From: Falsigemmobacter intermedius
GTDB taxonomy: Bacteria; Pseudomonadota; Alphaproteobacteria; Rhodobacterales; Rhodobacteraceae
Reading direction: 5' to 3'
Assembly: GCF_004054105.1 (NCBI RefSeq)
Contig: NZ_SBLC01000020.1
Location: 1 to 60,091 of the forward strand
Length of the DNA stretch: 60,091 bases
The notes beneath the pieces are model-generated. The model ran no database searches. It saw only the letters and a program-made list of their open reading frames with translations, and was not told the origin of the DNA. This document shows positions 1 to 8,787 of this stretch, piece after piece. The first letter of the stretch is position 1, and each line of letters starts with the position of its first letter. Position numbers and translations under genes: made by a program.

Positions 1-219
1 GACAGTGAGCAGCCCACGATGCACGCCCCAGCGACGCGCGACGTCGGAGATGTTCGCGCCCGGGACCGCGCTCTCCGCCACGATCTGCGCACGCTCATCA
101 TCGGTCCAGTTACGGCGGCGACGGCGCCCGGTGATCACCTCAATCCGCTGATAGTCACGGGCTTCATGCATGACTTGATGCATGGCATTATCTGTACTCT
201 TCGGCTCGTCGAAGCCCAT
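1..219 (-). CDS. tnpA: IS66 family accessory protein TnpA, N-terminal part (runs off the window)
   Basis: Reading the minus strand from an ATG at 219 gives 73 residues open to the window edge. The product begins MGFDEPKSTDN and contains an arginine run (GRRRRRNW), then DDERAQIVAES and ISDVARRWGVHRGLL. This is the helix-turn-helix signature of the small IS66 TnpA (OrfA) protein, a Tn3/IS3-OrfA-like DNA-binding accessory of IS66 transposition. The remainder of the element, including tnpB and tnpC, would lie to the left of the window. No clear IS66 terminal repeat was found between 220 and 290, so the element boundary is undefined. It abuts a damaged tniQ-like gene, consistent with a mobile-element graveyard. 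Confidence 0.8.
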   Translation of the reverse strand, partial: MGFDEPKSTDNAMHQVMHEARDYQRIEVITGRRRRRNWTDDERAQIVAESAVPGANISDVARRWGVHRGLLTV

Positions 220-290
220 CGGCAACCTCTCCTGAAAGTGCGTGCCGACTATCTCTGGCGCGCAGAGCTCACCCGCAAGATGACCCGCTC

Positions 291-1118
291 GTGACGCTCA
301 CGGCCGAACAGCTCGGGATCAATTCTGAGGGGCTGCGCTACGGTGAGCGCGATGACATCGCAAGGCTCGCGCAGGTCACGGGTGAGAGCCCAGCCCTGAT
401 CCACCGCAATCTGCTGTCGCTTACCCGCACTGGCGGCCAGCGGATTGGTCCCCATGCACTGACCCATATCCTGCGGCCTCTTGATGAGAGGCATATTTGC
501 CTGCGCTGCCTGCGGCAGGACGCCAAAGGCGGCCCGCCCGGGTTTCACCTGCGCGAACGCTGGTAATGGCGGCTGACGACATCTCAGCACTGCAGCCGGC
601 ACGGCTGCGAGCTGACCCGGATTGATGTGCCAGGCGATGACTGGCGTGAGGAGATTGCTCTGAATGCAGTTACTGGCCCGAAGCGCCAGGAAGGAGCGCG
701 CGCGGAGGATATGTTCCACACCTGGCTCTGCCGGGAGCTTTCAACGCGGTCAGGACGCGGCTGGACAGCCGCCATGTCGTTGCCTGCCGCCGTTGATTCT
801 GTGGGTGTGATCGGTGCCACCCTGGGGCTGGGAATAAGGGACAGATGGCAGGATCTGGAATTTAGGGATCGGCAACGCGCTCTGAATGCCGGTTACAACC
901 TGTTATGCCTTGATAAAGCGGCGCTGCGCCCTGCCCTTTTAGCCGGCTTTGGCAGGAAAATTCAGACCTTCGGCCAGGCACGAAACCATGGCAATCCAAT
1001 GGGTGCGCTCTGGTCATGGATGCGCAACCGGCAAATACTTGCCCCGACCGATCCGCTGGCCGCAGAACTCTTTGCGACTTTCGAGGAGGTTCAGGCGTTA
1101 GCCGGCACTGTGAGCTGA
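291..1118 (+). pseudogene. TniQ-like transposition protein, interrupted by an in-frame TAA
   Basis: Two open stretches (291-566 and 627-1118) are in the same frame and are separated only by one TAA at 564-566. The first has the TniQ N-terminal pattern EQLGIN...DDIARLAQVTGES, followed by a zinc-ribbon half ICLRCLRQD. The frame after the stop continues with WRLTT and the second half CSRHGCELTR, then an alpha-helical C-terminal part. TniQ proteins are target-site or accessory factors of Tn7/Tn5053-type transposons. Similar sequence may extend upstream of 291 without a start codon, towards the IS66 piece. The product is short for the family and seems to lack its far C-terminus. A nonsense mutation is the simplest reading; readthrough or sequencing error are alternatives. 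Confidence 0.6.
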
Positions 1119-1372
1119 TGGATCTTATGAAGCACCCGTGTCTGAGGCACGCCGGATAAAGTTCGGGGGCAACGCCACACTTTAAGGCAAAATTCGTAGA
1201 GGGCCTCGACAATGCACCGTAAGGGAGCCTGAAAATCCTCCTATTAGATTCCGGATATGCCTGTCTGATTTTTGCCTTGCTGCTATGCTGGGGGAAGCCA
1301 GGACAAGCGTTTGGTTCAACAGTTCACGACGTCCGGAAACGTCGTCCTGCCGCAGCTACCGGAGAGGATTGG

Positions 1373-1939
1373 ATGATGGCGAATTGGTATACGGCCGACC
1401 TGCACTTCGGCCATGAAAATATCCTCTCCCATGCCGCGCGTCCGTTCCGGGATGTGCAGCATATGGATGCTGCGCTGCTGGAAAACCTTTGGAACAAAGT
1501 GGCGCCCGAAGACCAGCTCTGGATCATCGGCGACTTTGCCTTTGGGCCCAAGGCGAAGGATGAGGCCTGGCTTTGGCAGATCTTCGGTCAGCTCCCCGGT
1601 GCCGGGAAGCACCTCATCATTGGTAACCATGATGGCCCGCTCACCCGAGACCTGCCCTGGACCAGCGTGTCGCATCTGGCAGAGGTGAATGATCCGGCCT
1701 CAGATCTGCCAGTAACCCTTTGCCATTACCCCATGATGACATGGGATGGCGCGCGGAAAGGGGCTGTGCATCTCTTCGGTCATGTGCATGGCAACTGGAG
1801 GGGAAGCGCCAACAGCGTCAACGCGGGCGTGGATGTCTGGGAGTTCAGCTCGATCAGGCTGCAGGATGCGCTAAGCCGCATGAAATCGCTCCCGCCGCAT
1901 AAGCACTGGCAGGATGTCGAGCCGAGGGTGCGGCGCTGA
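1373..1939 (+). CDS. Calcineurin-like metallophosphoesterase, single domain
   Basis: The 188-residue product contains nearly all of the metallophosphoesterase metal ligands: D9-x-H11, GD at 53-54, GNHD at 84-87, H118 (CHYP) and GHVHG at 136-140, ending with an NAGVDVW strand. These residues bind a dinuclear metal centre that hydrolyses phosphomono- or phosphodiesters; the substrate is unknown. The ATG at 1373 was chosen because GGAGAGG lies about six bases upstream and because the longer reading frame from 1277 adds no family-like sequence. No signal peptide is seen, so it is probably cytoplasmic. The MqsA-like gene follows after 38 bases on the same strand, suggesting a two-gene unit. Confidence 0.85.
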   Translation: MMANWYTADLHFGHENILSHAARPFRDVQHMDAALLENLWNKVAPEDQLWIIGDFAFGPKAKDEAWLWQIFGQLPGAGKHLIIGNHDGPLTRDLPWTSVSHLAEVNDPASDLPVTLCHYPMMTWDGARKGAVHLFGHVHGNWRGSANSVNAGVDVWEFSSIRLQDALSRMKSLPPHKHWQDVEPRVRR

Positions 1940-1977
1940 CACAGGCATGCAGGTGAACCGAGCAGAAAGGAGCTGAT

Positions 1978-2478
1978 ATGGCGAAAGTGCCTCAGAGTTT
2001 TCGGCACCCCGAGACCGACCGTGTCCTGCACCGCGCAGTCCGGCCGATGGAAATATCCTACAAAGGGGGCTTGTCCGAGACGGTTGATGCCCCCGGCTGG
2101 TATCCGGATGATCCCGCATCATCGGAAGAGGCCATTTTCTCCCCGGCAGATTGCCGGATCACGGATCGGGTCTTTAACAAGCTGAAGGCGATCGCAGAAG
2201 GTTTCCTTCCTCCTGCAGAGGTCAGGCGGGTCCGCCGCAGGCTGCGGCTGGGTGGCCGGCCTGTCTCGCAGGTGATGGCCGGAAAGATCCTCTGCGCCGA
2301 TCCAAAGGCCTTTCGCCGCTACGAGGCTGGGGATAGTGTAATTTCGCGGGAGCTGGACTGCCTGCTGCGGCTCCTCGATAAAAATCCGGCCGCTTTCTCC
2401 GAATTGCCGTCGGCTCAACGCTATTTGCGGGAATACGACGGCGGGTCAGGTTCACAAACACCGAATTTCTACGATTAA
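1978..2478 (+). CDS. MqsA-family antitoxin-like HTH protein
   Basis: The 166-residue protein has the layout of the alphaproteobacterial MqsA-family antitoxins. An N-terminal segment (HPETDRVLHRAVRP, then SYKG and APGWYP) corresponds to the zinc-binding part. It is followed by a linker helix and an Xre-type HTH (about residues 78-125) with the family sequence KAFRRYEAGD and LLRLLDKNP. The usual first cysteine of the zinc site is replaced by His, and no CxxC pair is visible, so metal binding is doubtful. GAAAGGAGC provides a good ribosome binding site before the ATG. No MqsR or HigB toxin is adjacent; the only close partner is the metallophosphoesterase upstream. It may autoregulate that pair, which is inference. 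Confidence 0.75.
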   Translation: MAKVPQSFRHPETDRVLHRAVRPMEISYKGGLSETVDAPGWYPDDPASSEEAIFSPADCRITDRVFNKLKAIAEGFLPPAEVRRVRRRLRLGGRPVSQVMAGKILCADPKAFRRYEAGDSVISRELDCLLRLLDKNPAAFSELPSAQRYLREYDGGSGSQTPNFYD

Positions 2479-2600
2479 TCAGGCTTTTAGGCCAGACCCA
2501 AGCCTTGGACAACGCTCAGATCGGGCTGAGACGACCACCGGAGGATATTGTGTGAATACCGCGCTTGCAGCATGTTCCTTTTTTGTTTCGGGTGTGAAGT

Positions 2601-3260
2601 ATGTGTAACCTCTACGCACAAACCAAATCGCGTGATGCAGTCCGCTCTGCCTTCTCAGATGTTCTGAAGGGGGCCGAAGTTCTTGTCGACAGTCTCGGCA
2701 ATGCGCCCGTGAACACGCAGATCTGGCCCGATTACAGTGCCCCGATCATTCGCCCGCATGCCAGTGGCTGGCAGCTGACCACGGCCCGTTGGGGCATGCC
2801 CACGCCTGCCGTCTATCTGGCGGGTAAGCGCACAGATCCGGGCGTGACCAATATTCGTAACCTCAGCTCGTCGCATTGGCGGCCGTGGCTGGGGGTAGCG
2901 CATCGCTGCCTCGTGCCCTTTGATGCGTTTTCCGAGCCTGATACCCGCCCCGGCGCCAGCCGCAGGCCGGTTTGGTTTGGGCTGGGCCCTGACCGCCCGC
3001 TTGGTTTTTTTGCGGGGATCCGCACGGAATGGACTTAGGTGCGTAAGTTGAAAGAGGGCGAAATCACGACCGAGTTGTTTGGCTTTCTGACCTCCGCGCT
3101 CAATCGTCTGGTCGCAGAAGTTCACCCCAAGGCCATGCCGGTGATCCTGACCACGCCTGCAGACTGCCGTCACTGGCTGACCGCCCCGATTGGCGAGGCG
3201 CTTCAAGTACAACGCCCCCTGCCCGATGATCAGCTTGAGCTGATCGAAGATTTCGCATGA
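2601..3260 (+). pseudogene. SRAP domain protein (YedK/HMCES-like), interrupted by an in-frame TAG
   Basis: Translation begins MCNLY, placing the catalytic Cys2 of the SOS-response-associated peptidase family directly after Met1. It continues with NIRNLSSSHWRPWL, RCLVPFDAFSEP and FFAGIRTEW. A TAG at 3036-3038 then interrupts the frame, and the same frame resumes with VRKLKEGEI, LFGFLT and the conserved HPKAMPVIL motif. SRAP proteins cross-link to abasic sites in single-stranded DNA, with Cys2, an Asn, a Glu and a late His as key residues; here the His lies beyond the stop. Homologues as I recall them have Ser at this position, so TCG to TAG is a plausible single change. The gene sits directly upstream of the imuA remnant and imuB-dnaE2, a common SOS neighbourhood. 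Confidence 0.8.
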
Positions 3261-3306
3261 GTGGCGGCGCTGCCGTTCAGCGCCCGCCGCGCAGGCGACG
3301 CGGCTG

Positions 3307-3704
3307 ATGCCACATCGCCTGCCCGCAGGTTTGTCCGGGCGGCAGATCTTCATTCACGCCACGTCCGAAGACGATCTGTTGTGGTCTGCGGAAGAGGTAT
3401 TGCGCGTTGATCCCACGGGCTTCCTCGAGACTCTCCCGGAAAAAACCCGGTGCCTCACCCTCGGGCGACGCCTGCAACCGGCCACTGAGGCGGGCCGCAT
3501 AACCAGCCTTTTACTGATCCGAAAGGCGCATGGCAGCAATTCTGCCGGATGCGCTGGCGTTACAAAAGCCGCCCTGCTGAGGCTGACTCGACACCTCTGC
3601 AATGGCAGCTTATCAAGAACAAAATGGGAACACTTTAGGATTAGATTGTTGAGTGGGATGGCAAGACGTCTGCTTGTCATATGGCTGACAAGGCTTTCCA
3701 GTGA
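3307..3704 (+). pseudogene. imuA: imuA remnant (truncated, frameshifted, with stops)
   Basis: The frame from 3307 gives RQIFIHATSEDDLLW and TLGRRLQPATEAGR...LLLIRKAHGSNS, recognisable as the middle of ImuA, the RecA-like partner of ImuB. The match then jumps to another frame from 3549 (MRWRYKSRPAEADSTPLQW, LIKNKMGTL), hits TAG codons at 3636 and 3642, and resumes as IVEWDGKTSACHMADK to a TGA at 3702. The N-terminal half of a normal ImuA is missing. There is thus a 5' deletion, one frameshift and two nonsense codons. The remnant overlaps the imuB start at 3658, as intact imuA genes overlap imuB in this group, so the operon was once canonical. Confidence 0.75.
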
Positions 3705-5127
3705 CCTCTGGCTGCGGCGCCATCCCGTGGCCGGGCCCTTTGCCGTGATCGCCCGTCAGGGCAATTCCGACCGGATCTTTTGCCTCAATGCCGAGGCCGC
3801 AGGTCTTGGACTGGCGCGCGGCATGGCGCTGGCCGATGCCCGCGCGATCTGGCCCGATCTGATCACCACGCCCGCCGATTCCTCACGGGATGCGGCAGGC
3901 CTGGAAGCGCTGCGCCGTCTGACCATGCGCTACGCGCCCCAAGTGGGGCTGGATGGCGCCAATGGTCTGGTCGCCGACATTACCGGCGTTTCACATTTAT
4001 TTGGTGGTGAAAGCGAGTTACGCACCGATCTTCATGCAAATTTCACGCGTGTGGGCTTTGCGCTGGAAAGCGCGATTGCCCCCACCAAAGGCGCGGCCTG
4101 GGCGCTCTCGCGCCACGGGGGCGGGATTATTCCCGAAGGTGCGATGACGGCCGCCCTGAGCCCTTTGCCCGTCTCGGCACTGCGACTGGACTCTGAGACC
4201 ACCGATGCGCTGGCCCGCCTGGGCCTGCTGCGCATTGCCGATCTGATTGCCCTGCCGCGTGCGCCATTGGCGAAACGCTTTGGCCCCGACCTGCTGCGCA
4301 GGCTGGATCAGGCCCTGGGTCAGCTGCCCGAAGCGGTGGCGGCACCCGTCGAGGCCCCCACCTTCTCCGCCCGCCTCAGCCTGCCCGAACCGATTGGCCT
4401 TGTCAGTGACGTGATGGCCGGGCTCGACCGGCTGCTGCTGGTGGTCTGCAATAAACTGGCCCAGGCGCAGATGGGCGCGCGGCGGATGCGGTTTGAACTG
4501 AACCGGGTTGACCGCAGGGTGATCCGCCTCGAGATCGGCCTTGCCCGCCCCATGCGCGATGCCCTGCGGATTTCAGCGCTGTTTGCCCGCCAGGTTGAGG
4601 GTGTGGATTCCGGCTTCGGGATCGACCGCCTGCGCCTGGAAGCTTATGTGGCAGAGCCCCTCGCGCCCGAGCAGATCGGCAACCGCGAAGCCCAGGCCCG
4701 GGATGCTCTGGCGGATCTGATCTCGCGCCTTGGCAACCGCCTGGGGTTTGAGCACATCCTGCGCGCGCATCCCCAGGACAGCCCCTTGCCCGAGAACAGC
4801 TTTCGCCTGATCCCGGCGGTGCGGCAGGACGCCTCCCACTGGCCCGCTCAATCGCATCTGCGCCGCCCTGTGACGATTTTTCCGCCCGAACCGCTGCAAC
4901 AGGTTTCGGGCCATCCTCCCGCGCGCTTCTTCTGGCGGGGCGTCCAACTGACCACCCTGCGCGCTCACGGCCCTGAGCGGATCACCCCGGACTGGTGGAA
5001 TACGCCCCCCTCCTGGTCCATGGGACTGCGCGATTACTGGCGGATTGAGACCAGTGAAGGCCCGCGCCTTTGGGTGTTTCACACCCCTCAGGCCCCCGCC
5101 TGGGCCGTGCAGGGAGAGTTTTTATGA
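3658..5127 (+). CDS. imuB: ImuB, Y-family DNA polymerase-like mutasome subunit
   Basis: The 489-residue product starts MARRLLVIWLTRLSSD and continues with GPFAVIARQG, GLARGMALADARAIWPDL and GANGLVADITGVSHLFGGE. These are typical of ImuB, the catalytically inactive Y-family polymerase that bridges the beta clamp, ImuA and DnaE2 during SOS mutagenesis. The C-terminal part (GLRDYWRIETSEGPRLW, WAVQGEFL) is complete. The ATG at 3658 was chosen because the family N-terminus begins here; the longer frame back to 3307 is the imuA remnant. Its stop overlaps the dnaE2 start (ATGA at 5124), indicating translational coupling. The partner imuA is broken, so function in translesion synthesis may depend on another copy or be lost. 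Confidence 0.88.
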   Translation: MARRLLVIWLTRLSSDLWLRRHPVAGPFAVIARQGNSDRIFCLNAEAAGLGLARGMALADARAIWPDLITTPADSSRDAAGLEALRRLTMRYAPQVGLDGANGLVADITGVSHLFGGESELRTDLHANFTRVGFALESAIAPTKGAAWALSRHGGGIIPEGAMTAALSPLPVSALRLDSETTDALARLGLLRIADLIALPRAPLAKRFGPDLLRRLDQALGQLPEAVAAPVEAPTFSARLSLPEPIGLVSDVMAGLDRLLLVVCNKLAQAQMGARRMRFELNRVDRRVIRLEIGLARPMRDALRISALFARQVEGVDSGFGIDRLRLEAYVAEPLAPEQIGNREAQARDALADLISRLGNRLGFEHILRAHPQDSPLPENSFRLIPAVRQDASHWPAQSHLRRPVTIFPPEPLQQVSGHPPARFFWRGVQLTTLRAHGPERITPDWWNTPPSWSMGLRDYWRIETSEGPRLWVFHTPQAPAWAVQGEFL

Positions 5128-8100
5128 CCGCTTATGCCGAGCTTTGCGTGACTTCGAACTTCACCTTCCTGAAGGGCGCCTCACACCCCGAGGAACTGGT
5201 CACGCGCGCGGCCGAACTGGGCCTGCACGCGATTGCCATCACCGATCGCAACTCGGTCGCGGGCGTTGTGCGGGCCTGGTCCGCGCTGAAAGAACTCAAA
5301 CGCCTGCGCGAGGTGGAGGCTGAAAAAGCCGTCCCCGCCCCGCAGATCCGCTCGAACCTGCGGCAGGACAGCTCGACCCGCCAGTATCATGGCATCAGCG
5401 AAGCAGAGGCGGATCTGGCCGCAGCCCCTCTGCCCAAACTCATCGCCGGTGCGCGGCTGGTGCTGCAGGACAGTCCGGTTGAATGGCTGGCCCTGCCCAA
5501 AGACATCGCCGCCTGGTCGCGGCTGACCAGGCTTTTGACCTTGGGCAAGCGCCGCGCACCAAAGGGCGAATGCCATCTGAGCCGCGCCGATCTGCTGACC
5601 TCAGCGAGGGGCATAACACTGATTGCGCTGCCGCCCGATCCGATGGTCCACCCCCTGCCCGCCGCAGACCTGCAAGAGGTTGCCCGCGCCTTCCCGGGCT
5701 GCGCCTATCTGGGCCTTGCCCCGCAGTATGACGGGCTTGATGCCCGCCGCTTTGAACACCTGGTGCAGCAGTCCCAGGCGCTGAACCTGCCCGCGGTCGC
5801 CGTGGGCGAGGTCATCATGCACCGTGCGCACCGCCGCCCGCTTGCTGATGTGCTGACCTGCCTGCGGATCGGCTGCACGATTGATCAGATCGGGCTGCGC
5901 CGCCTTCCTCATGGCGAGCATCGCCTGAAGGGCGCACAGGACATGCTGCGGATCTTTCACCGCTATCCCGGCGTTTTGCGCCGCACGGTCGAGATTGCGG
6001 ATGCCTGCGCCTTTGATCTGGGCCAGCTGCGCTACCAATACCCCGACGAAGCGCTGAACGGTGAGCCTGCGCAACAGCGGCTCGAACGGCTTGCGCGTGA
6101 CGGCCTGCACCGCCGCTACCCCAAAGGCGCGCCGCCCAAAATCACCAGCCGGGTCGAAAAGGAGCTGCGCCTGATCGCCGAAGTCGACTATGCGCCCTAT
6201 TTCCTGACCGTGCATGACATCGTGGAGTTCGCCCGCTCACGCGGCATCCTCTGCCAGGGCCGCGGCTCAGCGGCCAATTCGGTGGTCTGTTACCTTTTGG
6301 GCATTACCGAAGTGCCCCCCGAAAGCATCACGCTGATTTTCGAGCGGTTTATCAGCAAAGAACGCAATGAGCCCCCCGATATCGACGTGGATTTTGAGCA
6401 CGAGCGCCGCGAAGAGGTGATCCAGTGGATCTATGAGCGCTACGGCCGCGAGCATGCAGGGCTGACGGCCACGGTGATCCACTTCCGCACCCGCGCCGCC
6501 ATCCGCGAAGTGGGCAAAGTCATGGGGTTGAGCGACGATATCCTGTCGCGTCTCGCAGGGCAGATCTGGGGGTTTTCCTCAAGCGCACCCGATGAAGACC
6601 GCCTGCGCGAGGCGGGGCTTGATCCTTCCGATCAGCGCATCCGCCTGACCCTGCGCCTGATCGGCGAGATCATCGGCTTTCCGCGCCACCTCAGCCAGCA
6701 TGTGGGTGGCTTCGTCATTACCCAGGACCGGCTGGATGCCTATTGCCCCATCGAGAATGCGGCCATGGAGGATCGCACCATCATCGAATGGGACAAGGAT
6801 GATATCGACGCGCTTGGCCTGCTGAAGGTCGATATTCTGGCGCTTGGCATGCTGACCGCAATCCGCAAGAGCTTCGCGCTGATCGAAGAGCATCGGGGCG
6901 AGCGCTTAGATCTGGCAAGCGTGCCGCCCGAAGACCCCGCAGTTTACGACATGCTCTGCCGTGCCGATGCGATCGGGGTATTTCAGGTTGAAAGCCGTGC
7001 GCAGCTGAACTTCCTGCCCCGCATGCGGCCGCGCAAATTCTATGATCTGGTCTGCGAAGTGGCCATCGTGCGCCCCGGCCCCATTCAGGGCGGCATGGTC
7101 CATCCTTTCATCAACCGCCGCCAGGGCCGCGAACCGGTGGAAGACCTTGGCCCCGCGATGAACGAGGTGCTGGCCCGCACCTGGGGCGTGCCGCTCTTTC
7201 AGGAACAGGCAATGCAGATTGCCGTTGTGGCTGCGGGCTTTACGCCGTCTGAGGCTGACCGTTTGCGCCGCTCGCTGGCCACCTTCAAGCGCATGGGCAC
7301 CATCGGCGGCTTCCGCGACCGCTTTGTCGGCGGCATGCTGGAGCGCGGCTATGACGCGGATTTCGCCGCCCGCTGCTTTGCCCAGATTGAGGGGTTCGGC
7401 TCTTACGGCTTCCCCGAAAGCCATTCGGCCAGCTTTGCGCGGCTGGTCTATATCTCAGCCTGGCTCAAACGCCACCATCAGGCGATCTTCACCTGCGCGC
7501 TGCTGAACTCGCAGCCTATGGGTTTTTACGCCCCCGCCCAGCTGGTGCGCGATGCGCGCGAGCATGGCGTTGAAGTGCGGCCCGTCTCGGCCAATGCCTC
7601 CTCCTGGGACTGCACGCTGGAGCGCCGCGCCGATGGGGCCCTGGCCCTGCGTCTTGGCTTTCGTCAGATCAAGGGCATGCGCGCGGAAGACGCGCATTGG
7701 ATCGTGGCCGCCCGCGGCAATGGCTACCCGGATGTGGAAAGCATCTGGCGCCGCGCAGGCGTTCACCCCGAACAGCTGGCGCGGCTGTCCGAGGGGGATG
7801 TCTTTGCCGATATGGGCCTGAACCGGCGCGAGGCGCTGTGGCAGGCCCGCGCGCTCTCAGGCCCTAAACCCCTGCCGCTCTTCGGTGTCGACGGCGAAGG
7901 CGGTCCTGAGCCGGCGGTCTACCTGCCGCAGATGAGCCTCGGCCAGGAGGTGGTTGAAGATTATCTGTCGCTGCGCCTGTCACTGAAAGCGCATCCCCTG
8001 GAGATCCTGCGCCCGAGGCTGCAGGGGAGCCTTTCGGCTGAAGCTTTGAAACAGGCCAGCGGCAGGGTCGTGCTGACTGGCCTTGTCATCACCCGCCAGC

Positions 8101-8441
8101 GCCCCGGCACGGCATCCGGCGTGATCTTCCTGACGCTGGAGGATGAAACCGGCACCGCCAATGTGATCGTTTGGAAAAAGGTCTATGAGGCCTTCCGCCA
8201 GGCGGTGATCACCGGCCGCCTGCTGCGCATCACCGGCCGCATCCAGCGCGACGGCGCCGTGACCCATTTGCTGGCCGAACATGTCGAAGACCTCAGCGAA
8301 CGCCTTGGCCTGATGGGCCGCCCGGTGCTGTTTTCAACCGAAGAACACGCGGGCGAAAGCCAGCGCCCCATCCGCCGCAGCACTGCCCGTCACCCCCGTG
8401 AACAGGCACGGAAGCTCTTTGAGAGCCGGGATTTTCATTGA
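5124..8441 (+). CDS. dnaE2: Error-prone DNA polymerase DnaE2
   Basis: The product is a C-family polymerase of 1105 residues. It has an N-terminal PHP domain (AELCVTSNFTFLKGASHPEEL and ITDRNSVAGVVR), the polymerase core with GRGSAANSVVCYLLGIT and PDIDVDFEHERREEV (catalytic aspartates), the palm/fingers region FQVESRAQLNFLPRMRP, and a C-terminal OB fold. It lacks the tau-binding tail of DnaE1, as expected for DnaE2/ImuC, the polymerase of the ImuAB-DnaE2 SOS mutasome. The start at 5124 overlaps the imuB stop. The reading frame is intact despite decay of imuA upstream. LexA control is expected for such operons, but no SOS box was convincingly seen upstream. Confidence 0.93.
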   Translation: MTAYAELCVTSNFTFLKGASHPEELVTRAAELGLHAIAITDRNSVAGVVRAWSALKELKRLREVEAEKAVPAPQIRSNLRQDSSTRQYHGISEAEADLAAAPLPKLIAGARLVLQDSPVEWLALPKDIAAWSRLTRLLTLGKRRAPKGECHLSRADLLTSARGITLIALPPDPMVHPLPAADLQEVARAFPGCAYLGLAPQYDGLDARRFEHLVQQSQALNLPAVAVGEVIMHRAHRRPLADVLTCLRIGCTIDQIGLRRLPHGEHRLKGAQDMLRIFHRYPGVLRRTVEIADACAFDLGQLRYQYPDEALNGEPAQQRLERLARDGLHRRYPKGAPPKITSRVEKELRLIAEVDYAPYFLTVHDIVEFARSRGILCQGRGSAANSVVCYLLGITEVPPESITLIFERFISKERNEPPDIDVDFEHERREEVIQWIYERYGREHAGLTATVIHFRTRAAIREVGKVMGLSDDILSRLAGQIWGFSSSAPDEDRLREAGLDPSDQRIRLTLRLIGEIIGFPRHLSQHVGGFVITQDRLDAYCPIENAAMEDRTIIEWDKDDIDALGLLKVDILALGMLTAIRKSFALIEEHRGERLDLASVPPEDPAVYDMLCRADAIGVFQVESRAQLNFLPRMRPRKFYDLVCEVAIVRPGPIQGGMVHPFINRRQGREPVEDLGPAMNEVLARTWGVPLFQEQAMQIAVVAAGFTPSEADRLRRSLATFKRMGTIGGFRDRFVGGMLERGYDADFAARCFAQIEGFGSYGFPESHSASFARLVYISAWLKRHHQAIFTCALLNSQPMGFYAPAQLVRDAREHGVEVRPVSANASSWDCTLERRADGALALRLGFRQIKGMRAEDAHWIVAARGNGYPDVESIWRRAGVHPEQLARLSEGDVFADMGLNRREALWQARALSGPKPLPLFGVDGEGGPEPAVYLPQMSLGQEVVEDYLSLRLSLKAHPLEILRPRLQGSLSAEALKQASGRVVLTGLVITRQRPGTASGVIFLTLEDETGTANVIVWKKVYEAFRQAVITGRLLRITGRIQRDGAVTHLLAEHVEDLSERLGLMGRPVLFSTEEHAGESQRPIRRSTARHPREQARKLFESRDFH

Positions 8442-8686
8442 TGGATATCAGCAGGAAAGAGATGCCTAAGCACCGTCATGCGCTATCGGCGGATCAGGCT
8501 GAGGTTCCCGCTCAGGCCCGATACCCCATGTGGACAAAGTCACATGTCATATTGGCCCGATCGCTCGATCCGCGCCTCGCAAATGAGGAAGAGGCAAGGA
8601 GCCTGCTCAGGACGCCATCTGACCGGCCGAATGCACAAAATCTATCCGCAGATCACAGGAAGAGCGCCACAGAGCCCCCGGGCTGA
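8441..8686 (+). CDS. Small hypothetical ORF after dnaE2 (doubtful)
   Basis: An ATG overlapping the dnaE2 stop opens an 81-codon frame beginning MDISRKEMPKHRHAL. It has no recognisable domain, membrane segment or motif, and another overlapping frame (8478-8726) is equally open. Coupling to dnaE2 is the only argument for it. The rest of the 8442-8787 interval holds a short inverted repeat (CAGCGG/CCGCTG near 8714) and nothing else that I recognise. Confidence 0.2.
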   Translation: MDISRKEMPKHRHALSADQAEVPAQARYPMWTKSHVILARSLDPRLANEEEARSLLRTPSDRPNAQNLSADHRKSATEPPG

Positions 8687-8787
8687 CGCCTGCGACCCTG
8701 ACGTCCGGTTCAACTCAGCGGCATAACCGCTGCGGCACGATGAAAAATGACAGCCTTTTGCAGGACCCTGCCCCCACCATCGCCCTC

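Noticed and set aside
291-3260. Stop-codon reassignment or programmed recoding
   Set aside because: Two different stops (TAA and TAG) interrupt unrelated genes close to decaying imuA and IS fragments, while all core genes use normal stops.
8478-8726. 82-codon frame overlapping the small ORF after dnaE2
   Set aside because: No motif, no ribosome binding site, and a composition similar to non-coding sequence.
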